From the NCBI RefSeq assembly GCF_018320785.1, contig NC_054881.1:20770275-20834274 (forward strand): a stretch of DNA of 64,000 nucleotides. Direction: 5' to 3'. A program made the translations under genes and the position numbers. The notes under the pieces are model-generated. The model made no database searches. It was not told the DNA's origin and worked only from the letters and a program-made list of their open reading frames with translations. Positions 11,394 to 29,749 of this stretch are shown here, in pieces. Source of the DNA: Cheilinus undulatus (taxonomy: Eukaryota; Chordata; Actinopteri; Labriformes; Labridae). Every line of letters begins with the position of its first letter. The first letter of the stretch is position 1.

Positions 11394-12642
11394 ATTGAGA
11401 GGATGAAGGAGAGAAAAGATTAAAGGTTAAAATGATAAAGTGTCTTGTGCTGAAGCAGACAGGAGTGTGGCCGTCATCACTGATGATCTTACAGATTATT
11501 TTACCTCCTTAGTGTGCCATTTTATTTCCCTGAGGTCACAGAAATTGAGTCTAGAGAGAAAAAGGTTGCCTTTATTTGTGAGTGTGACGGTTGGATTCTC
11601 TCCTTCGTCTGTAGACCCGTCATACAAGCTAGCCTTTAGCGATATATGCATGCATGAGCACACTTAACTGTTTGGTACCTTATGAGGTATTCACACTGAC
11701 ACTCATACTACTCCACTGTGAAAACGTTCTCATTTACAGAGGGCTCTAATTGCTGTTTGGGTGGCTGTTGTGGATATTTTAGGCTGCAGGGAGCCTCAAA
11801 TCTGAACAGGCACACTTTGTATAATAGAGATACTTAAATGATACTGTTACCTGATACTGACCTGGCCCTGTCACGGTGACAGACAGGGTTTTTGGCAGCT
11901 TATTTTTGCTATGTGAAGCAGGAAGTTAGAGTTACAGTGATAGACATTTCTGTGCAATGAGACGCCTCTTTTCCTCAACTGAAGCACATTTTAATAAGAG
12001 GCCTGAGCTCTGTGTTGTTGTCCTTCCTTTTGAACCTCAGCGTGGCTTCCCACTTAAAGGCCTAGATTTTTGTTCTCATCACAGCTTGAAAAAAAGATGC
12101 TCTCTGTAGAATAAGTCCAATTATTTCCATCCTTCACAACGGCGCGCTCACTGCAGCGTACCTTCATAATTAGGTTCACGAGTTCTCTAAGGAGGGACAC
12201 TCAACTTTAGCCATCTTTTCCCCATGGAAGAGACTAGAAAATGAAGATTGAGCTCTCCTTTAATCCAAACCAATGTCATCCGTGACATTGGTTTGGATTT
12301 TAGTTTGTTCTGATTTTTCTGGGTGGCATTTTAAAGAGTTATCTTGAGCATCTGACTCCTGCTGGGCAGTGTTCAAGTTTATTTTCAATCAGTATTTGGA
12401 AAGCATTCTAATGATTTATTTTGAAACTAAATATATTTTATCCCCCTTTCTGATATTTATGCAAAAAAAGTATTTATTTTTTAATGGACATAACAGTCAC
12501 TGGCTTTGTTGAGCTGTAGATTTTGTTCCTGAATGTCTTGCACCTGCACACGTTACATGAGTCACAACCAGTTTCTCCTGTCCTTTCTCTTGGGGAAAAG
12601 TTTGGTTTAAAGCAGACGCCTGCTTTCAGCAGTCTGAATAAA
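11394..12642 (+). other. slc35e4: Probable slc35e4 3' UTR
   Basis: Non-coding sequence after TGA at 11391-11393. It contains the perfect hairpin at 12262-12299 and a candidate AATAAA at 12637-12642. The 3' end is unproven. Confidence 0.4.
12262..12299 (+). promoter_or_regulatory. Perfect 17-bp hairpin with UCCG tetraloop
   Basis: Bases 12262-12278 (AATCCAAACCAATGTCA) are exactly complementary to 12283-12299 (TGACATTGGTTTGGATT), with loop TCCG at 12279-12282. In RNA this is a 17-bp stem capped by a UNCG-family loop, though closed by A-U rather than the most stable C-G. It lies about 870 nt after the slc35e4 stop. Function is unknown; it could be a 3' UTR element or a transposon footprint. Confidence 0.7.
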
Positions 12643-13556
12643 TCAGGGTGTCTGCTAGCAACAGATCGTACACTCCCTCCTACATGTGTGGTATGCCAAG
12701 TGTTTGCTTTGAAAGCTTGTCTTCTGGTCAGGTGTGGTTCTGTCAGTTGCAGAAATGATATTACTCATCTCCACTTTGAGCTCTTGCAGATGACAAAGCC
12801 ATACATTACATACCTGCCACATATGAAACCTTATTGCCATAAAAATACCTGCTTAAGAAGATTTCACTTAATGTTTCACTGATTTAATATTCCAATGGTG
12901 CCATCATTCATGTTTTTGTCTTGAGCATCATAAATGAATATTGAATGCATTTTTATTAATTCAGGGTTTAGAATTAACACTTCTGTTTCAGCTGTCTTCA
13001 GCTACAAGTTTGAAGATCATGTGCAGATTTTTTTTTCTTGTTTTACATTTTTTGGATGCCTCAGCTGTCAAGTAGGACTTGGTATGCCCTCTAGTTTATG
13101 AATTGTTTACTGTAATTTTGATTTTAAACAGTTTCTAACGTCCACATAGCATTGCAGCATGTGAATGACAGATTTTAATAATGTGTTCAGTCAATAAGAA
13201 TAATCTACAGAAGCCCTAAGCAGACACATCAATACATTTTATATGACTCAGTTAACCTTTGATAGTGACTAAATTTTTGTTGTTTCCTTGTGATCTCAAC
13301 TTCTTTATCATCTTTAGATAGCAGCACTTGCCTTCTGGTGATAATTAGTCAAATTTTTAAGATGTAGATCACATGAAAGTTAGTTGTGTTATCTAAACAG
13401 AGCCAGATAAATATGTTGGGATCTTGAGGAAACAACTGAAATTTACTCGTTGTCAAAGGAAACAGAGTAAGAAACAAAATGTTTGTATGTTTGTCCCTTT
13501 AGGGCTTCTGTAATATCCAATCACTGATGTCAGCGTGTTTTATCTCAGTTTAAGTT

Positions 13557-14987
13557 AGGGATGCACGATACAGGATTTTTGCTGATATATGATATGCCTG
13601 TATTTACAAATTGATTTTAGCCATTAACAATATTAGTGCGGATATGTAAATATAAATCAGATCTAAAACTTCAGTCCTTAAAACATATCTGAAGATTTAA
13701 GGAATTATAATGAACAAGGAAAAACACGAGCTAATGTGTGTTCGTCGATCATACCTAAAAGCCAACACAAACTTTTGTACAAATGGCTGATATTTACATC
13801 CAACATAGGCCCATATTTACAGCTGATTAATGCTGAAATTTGAAGCAAATATGGGCTGATATTTATAGCTGATGTAGGCTGATGTTTACTGCTTAAATAG
13901 GCCAATATTTATGGCTGTTTATGGCCGGACATTTACAGCTGATTTAGACTAATATTCACAGCAGAAACAGGCCAATAGTTACAGCTGGTACAGGCTGATA
14001 TTTACAGCTGGTTTAGGTCTGTAATAGAATGATATTTGCAGCTGAAATAAGATCATACTTGCTCTTGATATTGACAGATATTGAAACTGACATGTGCCCA
14101 TATTTACAGCAGAAAATGGCTGATTTTGACAGCTGATATAGGCTAATCATTATCAAGGTTGATAAAGACTAATATCTACTGCTTTTATAGGCCAGTATTT
14201 TCAGCTGATATAGGCTGATATTTGCTTTCAGGATTGGTCGATATAGTTCACTTGAGCTAATTTTCAAAGCTGGCAAAGACTGTCATTTACAACTTTTTGG
14301 ACAATATTCAAGGGCAATATATGCTAATATTTACAGCCAATGTAGGTCAATATTTACAGCATAAAAAGGCGAAATTTTCAGCTGACATAGGCTTATATTT
14401 GCTTTCAATGTGTGCCTGTATTTTAAGTTGATATAGGCCAATATTCACAGCCCATAGTTGTTATATGCTGACATTTTCAACTGATTAAGGCTGATATTTA
14501 CAGCTCATATTGGCCATTATATACAGCAGAAAATTGCTGATATTTAAGACCGATACAGGCCCGTATTTACAGTTCCTATAGGCTAATTTTTAAAGTTTAG
14601 AAAGGCTGCTATTTACAGCCTGTATAGGACAATATTCAAAGGCAATATTGGTGGGTATTTACAGCTGATACAGGACAGCATTTACAGCTGGTATCGACTG
14701 ATATTTGCCAATATTTAAAACTGATTTAGGTTGATATTTACACTAATTTTCAAAGCTAATAAAGCCTGATATTTCCAGCTGATATAGGTTTATATTTACA
14801 GTTCATATAGGCTAATTTTCAAAGCTAATAAAGCCTGATATGTCCAGCTGATATAGGTTGATATTGAAGGTCAGTGTATCAGTTGTAAATATTGTTTAAA
14901 AAGTTTCATATCTGCCCATACTAATGATAAACTTTCTAATTTAATATCTGCTGATACCTATATCTTGCAATAATATCGTGCATCCCT
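13557..14987. mobile_element. hAT-like non-autonomous element with internal minisatellite
   Basis: The termini are a perfect 14-bp inverted pair, AGGGATGCACGATA at 13557-13570 and TATCGTGCATCCCT at 14974-14987. They are flanked outside by the identical 10-mer AGTTTAAGTT (13547-13556 and 14988-14997), which contains the presumed 8-bp target duplication. Most of the interior is a degenerate tandem array. There is no transposase frame, so it would have been moved by a hAT transposase supplied elsewhere. Confidence 0.75.
13780..14880. repeat. Degenerate minisatellite, about 23-bp unit
   Basis: Dozens of diverged copies of a unit close to GGCTGATATTTACAGCTGAT + ATA fill this interval. It lies wholly inside the hAT-like element and is responsible for most of its length. 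Confidence 0.8.
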
Positions 14988-15499
14988 AGTTTAAGTTGTA
15001 AGGTTTCGCTGCAGATTATGGTCTTTAGGTTAAGCGACAGTTGCACTGACGGGGTACAAAAAAGCACCACCGTCATACATGTACATACTGGTTGTGATTG
15101 TTTGCAAAGCTAGTCGGTTGTAAATATTTTATTATATTTATGTATTTCATAGTCATATATGGTTTAAACTGTGCTGGTTTAAGAATGAAACGTTTGCCTC
15201 ATGCCTTATTTGGACATACTGTATAAAGGAGTGAACTGATCTATCATCTTCACATGTTTTGGTTTATACTGACAGTCAACAGCCACAGAGCTTCTGTTTA
15301 AGGGGAAATACAAGAACAAGTCATGTACACGTGATCTGCAACTGCTTGAATTAAAAAAAAAGACAACAGATTCATAAACAATAAAAAACAAACAACCTCA
15401 TTTCTGAGTCATTGCCGACATTATTAACTTTAACTGTATTAACTCCTTCATTCGTTTCACACCTTCTTAAAGTGCTCTTTGGTCAAGTGTCTGATCTGA

Positions 15500-16196
15500 T
15501 AAAGATCAGTTGAATCTGCGTGTTGTCATACACTGGCGGGATAGTGAGGCAATGATGAGTGTTCACCACTGGGTGGAGCTGTTATTTCTGAATCCTGATT
15601 GATCAGACCACTCTCTCAATCTTCCTTAACTTTAAAATGTTCAATAACCACTGATAAAGTTGAGGAGTGTGCTTTCCTGGTGGTGTTCTTACATGTGTAT
15701 TTCAGTGTGTGGGCAGACTGTCTCCTCTAAACAATAAGCAGCAGGGCTCTTCAGTCTTTTGCCTGAAAAGGCAGTGTATGCAGGCACTAGAGCCGTTTCC
15801 CCTCATTAACCCTTTGTTTACTTCTCAGAAGTTTTGTCTGCAGCTCTCTCCAAAGTGAAATGAAGTTGGGCTGAGGGAAATCTCCATAAAAGTTTCATCT
15901 GACATCATCGACATGCAGTGGCAAGAAGAGGAGAGATTCTGGCCAAGGGTGACAGAGACCTCTACCTCCTCCTGGTCCTCCTCCTCGTCCTCCTCTTTTC
16001 CCATCTTGGGAGGTTCATGTAAGCAACCTCCACTCACTTTCTAAACATGCATCTTTACGGAGCTGTACAGTCTGAGGTGTGATCTCGAGCTCTCCAGTCA
16101 TATCTAAAGGAGGATTCTGGAGGGGAGAAAAGAGAGGAAGAAACTTCTAAGAAACCCCAAAAATTGCCACAACCCTCATTGCTAGTTGACATCAAG
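15500..16196 (+). promoter_or_regulatory. Upstream region and probable 5' UTR exon of smtn-type gene
   Basis: A purine-rich stretch ends in ATCAAG|gtgagt at 16196, a good donor. If spliced to the acceptor at 16805-16806, the frame of the downstream ATG is preceded by an in-frame TGA (16187-16189), so this exon would be untranslated. No TATA box is obvious and the promoter position is not resolved. Confidence 0.4.
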
Positions 16197-16808
16197 GTGA
16201 GTTGAACTGCACCTTTACTGCCACCTCACACCAAACTCAATGTATATTTTTCACATTTTTAACAGTTTTCTTTCCTCAAGCTTTGCTGCATCTCCTTTCC
16301 TCCCTGCATCTGAGCGCATAGTTTTACACTGTTATCAGATTCTTTTAGTATCGGGCTTGTTCCACCACATTACTATATTTGTACGTGTTTTTTGCCTTGT
16401 CTCGGCTCAGTTGCTCAGATACACCGAGCAGCACTTCAGTAAGACAAACAGTACTTTACCCTGCCGCTCACTTTATATCAAAACTGTTTAGATTTGAGTT
16501 TCTGCAACAGGATTTTATAGCCTGTTTTTGACATTTGTTTAGTTAAGAATCTGATGAATATTCTGTCTGAATAATTCAATCATTCTAAAATGTTTTTAAC
16601 AGTGTTGGGATTATAAGAGCTAAGTTGCATTTGCACATAAGAAAGAGTGAAGTTTTTATTGTTCAAAAATGCTAGGTAGTCTCAGGATTGTATTGGATGT
16701 TTTTTACCTCTCTAAAATTTTCTTGAATTATTATACATTTTAAAATACAGTTTACTGTATGTCACCAGTGCTGTTTTTTAAACATCTCTTTAGATTTTCT
16801 CCTCAGAA

Positions 16809-23419
<6,611 letters not shown>

Positions 23420-23747
23420 AGAGCTGATCTGATTTCATACTGTGTTTTTGCATTTATAAGCATGAGCTCACCTCATTCTGCAGATTATTTACAGTGTGTG
23501 ACGTGTCCGGCTACTGCATCATGTGAACGTAAATGCACAGCAGTCTAATGTGCAGTATCTTTGTGTTAGCAGGGACTTATGGGTGTCCATGTGCTCTCTG
23601 CGGACAGCTGGCGCTTAGGATCAGTACATTCCTGTGAGATTACACATCTGCATTAATCCCAGTCAGAGCCATAGAGAAGCTGGGAACACTTTTTATGATG
23701 TTGCTGTTGAGAGCCTGAGTGTGAGTATTAAAAACGCAGTTAATAAA
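23420..23747 (+). other. Probable smtn 3' UTR
   Basis: Follows TGA 23417-23419; a candidate AATAAA polyadenylation signal lies at 23742-23747. Confidence 0.45.
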
Positions 23748-25480
23748 TATCAACTCTGTTGTTCATGCTGTCGATCTGGAGGTATGACACAAAGTCTGTC
23801 CAGTGGGAAGCAAAGTGCTTTTAGCACCATATTAGGGAAAATTCTTATTTTTCATTTGAAATTCTTCAGCAAATACTTTGCTTTAAATAGAGTAGATTAC
23901 TGTTGTGTGTATGATGGATGTTAACAGTTAACAGCCAACTATTTCTCACTCATGAAGCTCTGTTTGCTCAATTAGATCTAATTTTAGCTTGTATGGTATA
24001 TACTTTTCCTCATTCAGATAAAGCCGATTTGTGCTCAGTCATATTTAATACTTTTACCCCTACCCCTTGATTTTGAGTTTCCCTTGAAACAGAGTTAGAA
24101 GTAGTTGTGAAATCTCCCCCTATTAAATATGGTGATCATTGACAGCATTTCTGTAAACAGGCACATAACAACAAAGGACATTTCCACCACAAGCTGTTTT
24201 TTTTAAATGTTCAAAATCTAAAGGATCACTCTCTTCATACATTTAACCATTCTATCACAAAAATGGATATACAGTTTTACCTGCTGGACAAGGCTTTGTT
24301 AAAAGGATGTTCCCTGGGTTAGTCAAGCAGTATGCGTTAACTTTCCATGGAGCATATGGCTAGAAGCTCCCATATAGATAGCTACATTTCTGAAAATGCA
24401 TATTGAAAAAAAACAAAGTTAGTTCAAAGGCAACTGATGCATAGTAGCATGATTCTGAATATGAGGGTGCAACAAGCTTTATGCTATAAAGGAGGAGGCT
24501 GGGGTGGAGGAGGTTAAACTTTGCTAGCAGCAGCGTGGTGCATCAGCATTAATGCAAGCAGGGATTAGAGAGATATACTAATATATTCATAATTGAATAC
24601 ACCATTGTGGTGAGAGAAAGAGCTGTGATTGGCTGTGGGAGCTGGGAGCCAATAATTGGGATCAGCTGGCTGTCAGCTGATCACTGCTGGGTGTATGACT
24701 ACTGTGTCCTGCATGAACTAACAGCAAGCTTCATGTATGATAGATTGTTGTTGTGATTTTCCATCCTTGCAGATGATTGACAAGTTTCTTTGATAACTTT
24801 CCAGAACACTTGGTTTGGCACGTGTCTCTGGAAATCTCCATTTGAAGGTCCCTGTAGCCCTTGCACTTCTCTGTAAGCCTGGGGCATACAGTGCAACTTC
24901 AAAGCAACTCTATAACAGTCGTGGTGGAATGTAAACTCACAACATGCAACGTTATCATTTAAAATTCAGAACCATCATGTACAATTTATGTGCTCATACT
25001 GTGCAGCCTGACAGTTGTGCATGACCTTAGAGCTCACACTGAGGGACTATAACAAATGTTAGCAGAGTTTCCTTTAAAAAGGTCATATCTATGTTCTCGT
25101 TTTCAAATAACTACAAACAAAACTGCTCATGCCATCTCTTTCACACACATAAACAGCAACGCCAGCAAACACAACTAGCAGCTAAATAACAACAAATGTT
25201 CTGTGTTAGCTGGAAGTCCATTGTTTGGCCTGACTGTTTATTTTCTTTATTATACTGTAGTTATGTTAGGCACATGAGAAAGCCATTTTTGTAGTTGCCA
25301 TTGGAGATTTAAGAAACTGTCCAACAATCTACAATGAAAAAATGCCCAAAGTTGTGAAATCTGCTTGTAGCCATCTTTTCTTCAAGGAAATTGTTGCCCC
25401 ATCAGTGTGAACACAGAGTTTAGAACAACAAACCCAGAGGGAGTTTTCCTTTGCAGAAATGTATTACTCTATGATATATA

Positions 25481-26025
25481 CAGTGCTTAACAAATTTATT
25501 AGACCACCACCCAAAGTAAGGTTTATGCCACAGCTGCCCTAAATTAACAGCATTGGTAATTACCAAAATCATTTTTTATGTTTCTACAATGGTTAATACA
25601 CCAATATGTAGAAGCTCTTTAACCCAAATGATATTTTTAATGCTGAAATATAATTATAATTGTTATCCATGAATTTTCAAATTTACTGATTCACAAAAAA
25701 ATGAAAAAATAGTAAAGCACATTAATATTTCTTGATTAATATGTCAAATTATAGTTATTTACTTGCATTCCTGAAGAGAAAAATGAGTTTTAGTGGTTGA
25801 ATGTTATGCTTGATTCATTTCTGACTTCTCAGAGAAGCCCAGTGAGCTGGCTCAAATTTGGTTATAAAAAGGTAGAATTCAGTTTGAAATTCCTCATTCC
25901 TGTTCAAAATGGTAAAACGTGGAGAGCTCACTTAAAATGAAAGAGTCCACATTAAAGCACTTCATGATGCTGGATGGTCTCTGAGACAAATATGACAGGT
26001 GGTCTAATAAATTTGTGAAGCACTG
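25481..26025 (+). mobile_element. Tc1-derived MITE with retained transposase N-terminus stub
   Basis: Near-perfect 28-bp inverted termini, CAGTGCTTAACAAATTTATT... at the left and ...AATAAATTTGTGAAGCACTG at the right, differ at one position. They are flanked by TA, the Tc1/mariner target. Inside, from 25909, a frame reads MVKRGELT-stop-NERVHIKALHDAGWSLRQI, which resembles the start and first helix-turn-helix of Tc1 transposases. The rest of the transposase has been deleted, so this is an internally deleted, non-autonomous copy. Confidence 0.82.
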
Positions 26026-26279
26026 TATATGCTGATTTTTGTACCACCTATATTACTGTATTTATTTAATTTTACTTTTATTATGTCTTTAATAACACCA
26101 GATTTTCTAATAGCTTTTTTGTTGCTCACTTACAGGCATATATATCCGTAAATCATTTCACTTTATGGCTGCACCAGAGTTCGTGTGAACTTTCACACCA
26201 CTCTAAATGAACTAGACTATCCAGGAATAACCCAAATTCATTTAATGCAGACCAAACAGCTCTGGAGTGAATGCGCCCT

Positions 26280-27255
26280 AAATTTATTCAACTGACCACA
26301 GAACAGTTTTCCGTTGGCCTCAGTCCATATTGAATCGGCTTTGGCCCAGAGAGAACAGCAATGTTTCTGGATCCTGTTCACATTAGGGCTTCTTCTTTCC
26401 ATGATGCAGCTTTAACTTAAATTTGTGGATGGCCAAATGTGTTGACAGAAGAGTCTCTGGAAGAGTTCCTGATCCCATGCAGTGGTTTCTAGCATAGAAT
26501 CATGCCTGTTTTTGAACGCAGTGTCACAGTAACAGTTTACAAATCACTCACATGTCACACCCTGGTTCAGTTTCATTTCAGTCCAAACCAAATCAAAGCT
26601 TTTCCAGATTATTAACCAAACATGTAAAATAAACTCAGACTCAACTGTCAGAGCTCCATACCCGAGCAGTTGAAAGATAAGCCTAACACATCACAGCAGA
26701 TCCCACACATCCACTGCATGAATCTTTTTAGCTTTAACCATCAGGGCGTCGCTATAAAGTCCTCCTAAAAGAAAACCAGTAACCAAAACTCCACTATTCC
26801 TACTGCCTTTAATAAACAGAAAACATTCCTCCTACAACTACTGTCAATACTCATGCAAGGCATATTTGAGGAACATTTTTCTGAAATTGTTCTACAATTT
26901 ATAGACCCAGTTATACAAACACTGGTGAATCTGTGCCCATCTTTACTTCTGAGAGACTCTACCTGCTTAAAATGCTCCTTTTATACTCAGTCATGTTACT
27001 AACCTGTTGCTTATCAAACTGATAGATTGAAAAATGCTACTTAAATTTCCCTACTTTTTTGAGTTGCTGCCTTCAAATACAAAACAAGCTCATATTTTCT
27101 GATGAAATGGTAAAATGTCTCAGTTTCAACATCTGCTATGTTGCTTATGTTCCTTTGGGAATAATATCTGGGTTTATGTGATTTGCAAAAATTGCATTCT
27201 GTTTTGATTTACAGTTTACACAGCGCCCCAACTTTTTTGGAATTGGGGCTGTAGT
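26280..27255 (-). mobile_element. Truncated Tc1/mariner transposon relic
   Basis: On the minus strand the 5' end begins near 27255 (ccccaattccaaaaaagttg), followed by a sequence colinear with the + strand copy at 38830-39560. The shared words include aggcatgattctgt-like, actgcatggg, and cagaaacattgctgttctct. It contains stops and frameshifts in the transposase and stops abruptly near 26280, within the WSDE-type catalytic region. Confidence 0.65.
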
Positions 27256-27319
27256 GAGGACATGGTGTGGGTACAAAAATCCTAATTTAAATGGTGTCAT
27301 TCAAACTAATTTTCAGTCG

Positions 27320-27688
27320 TGGTAACTAGCCAATCACAGCAGCTCTGTGAGAAAAGTGTTTGGCTTGTAAGCAGGTTGCCACGGTAACAGCCGTATTCTA
27401 TCAGAACAGTTATGCTATTGGCTACATTTAAATTTAAAACAATTATGGAATGTTTGCTGTTCTTTGGAATGTTTGTCACATTCTCTGTCCATTCATGACA
27501 TCACAGTGTTCTCTCCAAACTTCTAGTCTAAGCCTTCAGAAGAGCAGCCACTATTACTACAGTCCTGTTGGAGACCATTACACTGTCCAGCAGCGCTCTT
27601 TTAGTCCAGCTATTACAGCCAGACACTTTAAGATTCTACTCTTCAAGAATTCAAGATTACATCCAATAGTTTGTAGAAATCCCAGATT
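27320..27688 (+). promoter_or_regulatory. Candidate promoter and 5' UTR of the coiled-coil gene
   Basis: A CCAAT box (27329) and an inverted one (ATTGG near 27416) precede a possible splice acceptor (aaacttctag) ending at 27526. The sequence then runs without a good intron signal to ATG 27689. Whether transcription starts here or in an upstream exon is unresolved. Confidence 0.35.
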
Positions 27689-29749
27689 ATGGAGACGGCC
27701 ACAAAGAAAAAAGGCAAAAAAGGCCACAACAAACTCAATAAGGTTTATGTCGTCCCAGACTGGGAAGAGGACCGCAAACTGAAGAACTGTTTTCCTGCAG
27801 GAATGGAAGATGATGGCTACATCGAATACGGGGGCATGGTCTTTGAATTACCAAAACCGTATGTCCCAGAAGCCCCAGAGGTCCAGATTGATATTTCTGA
27901 GTTTCCTGCTCTGACCAAGGAGACACTAAATGGAGCTCCAAAATGTCAGCAGAAAGAGGAGAAAGTCCTGGAGGAGTCTTCAGAGACTCCAGCTGTAAAG
28001 TCTGCAGAGTCTCTGGAAGAACTTCAGCCGGAGACTCAGACAATCAAACCTGAGGACGAGCCTCAAACAGGGTCTGCACAGACTCAAGAAGAGCCTCAGT
28101 CTGTCGCTGCAACCAGTGAGTCAGCAATCCTGACTAGTGGTGACACTGAGCTCAAGAATAAGAGAAAGAAGAAGAAGAAAGTGATGGTAAGTTAATATGA
28201 AGATTTTATTCTGCATTTACTGCCAATGAACGTCAACAACAACAATGCATCAGCGTTGTTCTTGCTATTGCGCTTATTTCTGCATCAGTTATGTTTTTGT
28301 AAGATAAGAGGGGAGGTTTTACATGAGCTTTGGCTGCTGCCTTCACCCTTTCAGTTACATTGGAAACACAGAAATTTCACTTTGATTTTGTATATTGTTT
28401 TATTTGTTGCAAGTGAACTGAAATATATTTCTTCCATTCAGTCAAAGAAGAAGACGAGGTATGAAGCCCAGTCCAATCCACCTCAGCAGAAAGAGGAAGA
28501 ACCTCAAGACAAGACTGAGCCTGTGTCTGAGGAGGTACTTGTTCCTGAGTCTGTGCCTGAGGAGATACTGGTTGGGGAAGGAGAAAAATCTCCTTTCCTG
28601 ACCAACGACCGGGAAGACCAGGAGAAAAAGAATTTCCATTTGGAAGATGAGATGACTCATCTGATGGCTCAGGTCTGCAAAGAGAACCACATCCTGAAGG
28701 ATGAGTTAAAGCAGACCAAAGAGGAACTGATAAATAAGAGCCACGAATGGGAAGAAGAAAGATCCCATCTTCTGGCCCAGATCAATGTGGCTGCTTCAAT
28801 CAAAGAAGACCTCCAAAACAAGACCAAACAACTGGAGGAGTCAAGGTCTGATTTGGCCCAGGTTTCCAGGGAAACTGAGACCCTAAAGGCAGCTCTGAAA
28901 CAGGCTCAAGAGGACCTGGCAAAATATAGCCGCCAGATGGAGGAGGACAGATCTGCCCTCAAGTTAAAACACGAGGAGGAGATCTCCAAGTTAAGGGGTT
29001 CTCTGGACCAGGCCAAAAGGGACCAGAGAAAACAACGAGACCTGTGGAAGGAGGAAAGGTCCCGCCTCCTCTCTGAACAACAGGAGACAACAGGCCATTT
29101 TGAGGGGGCTCTGAAAGACCTCCAACAGGAGCTCAATAATGTCAAGAGCCAACAGGAACAAGACAAGTCTAAGTTCTTGGTCTCTGAACTGGAGGAAAGG
29201 TCCAGAACTCAAGCTGCGCAGGAGACAGTGGAGAGCCTAAAACGCCAGTGGGAGGGGGAGAGGTCCTCTCTCCTGGCTGAACATCGCCAAGAAACTTTGG
29301 AATTGCAGGCGGCTCTTCACCTGGCAAAAGAGGACCAGGAACGTTACAGACAACAGTGGGAGGAGGAAAAATCCAAACTCCTGCTGGAACAGAACACCAG
29401 AACCTCTAAAATAGAGGAGGAGCTGGCCCAGGCCAAAAAAGACCTGGCTGACCAACAACGCCAGTGGGAGGAGGACAGGTCAAGTCTCCTCCAAGAGAGC
29501 GTCAGCCTGAAGGCCTCCCTGCAGCAGGCCCAGCTGTTCATGGATCAACAACGGCTGGACTGGGAGAGAGAAAAGGCCTCTCTCGTGGAGTCTGTTCACG
29601 CCATCAAGCAGACTCTGATGGAGAAGGAAAGAGAGAACGCTCAAACATTAGAGCGCCTGATGGACAGACTTGATCAAGTCGAGTCTGAGCTGGAGGAGAG
29701 GAAAGAGAAGAAGAAGAGGTCCTGGTGGAAGAGGCTCATGTGTCTGTAA
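27689..29749 (+). CDS. Uncharacterised coiled-coil protein with basic Trp-Trp/Cys C-terminus
   Basis: Two coding exons, 27689-28186 and 28442-29749, join in phase 0 at ATG|gtaagt..ttcag|TCA and encode 601 aa. I do not recognise the family. Residues 1-225 are Lys-rich, then acidic and Pro/Glu-rich, with a distinctive segment at about 40-80 (MEDDGYIEYGGMVFELPKPY, then VQIDISEFPALTKE). Residues about 226-590 are continuous coiled coil carrying nine copies of an anchor motif (W/L/M)EE(D/E)RSxLL at about 269, 297, 332, 368, 404, 436, 472, 508 and 540. The chain ends KEKKKRSWWKRLMCL: a basic cluster, two Trp and a Cys two residues from the end, suggesting membrane association, but not a CaaX box. 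Splice sites are good, and AATAAA follows at 30025. It is probably a real fish gene; cytoskeletal, Golgi or membrane-scaffold roles are guesses. Confidence 0.8.

Larger units (their letters stand above)
12643..15500. other. Intergenic region slc35e4-smtn
   Basis: Apart from the hAT-like minisatellite element at 13557-14987, this is AT-rich DNA in which I see no gene. I looked for upstream smoothelin exons (first SMTN box) and did not find one. Confidence 0.4.
23748..27500. other. Intergenic region smtn to coiled-coil gene
   Basis: Contains the 545-bp Tc1-derived MITE (25481-26025) and a truncated Tc1/mariner relic on the minus strand (26280-27255). Nothing coding was seen in the remaining AT-rich sequence, including 23950-25440. 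Confidence 0.5.

Noticed and set aside
12262-12299. Hairpin as a microRNA precursor
   Set aside because: The stem is only 17 bp with a 4-base loop, too short for a usual pre-miRNA.
28226-28441. Long open frame extending upstream of coiled-coil exon 2
   Set aside because: It is intron sequence that happens to be open. Good GT-AG sites at 28187 and 28440-28441 remove it, and the residues are AT-rich and unlike the rest of the protein.
28442-29541. Several minus-strand Ser/Leu-rich frames opposite the coiled-coil exon
   Set aside because: These are antisense of repeated Glu/Lys/Gln codons (gag/cag/aag become ctc/ctg/ctt).
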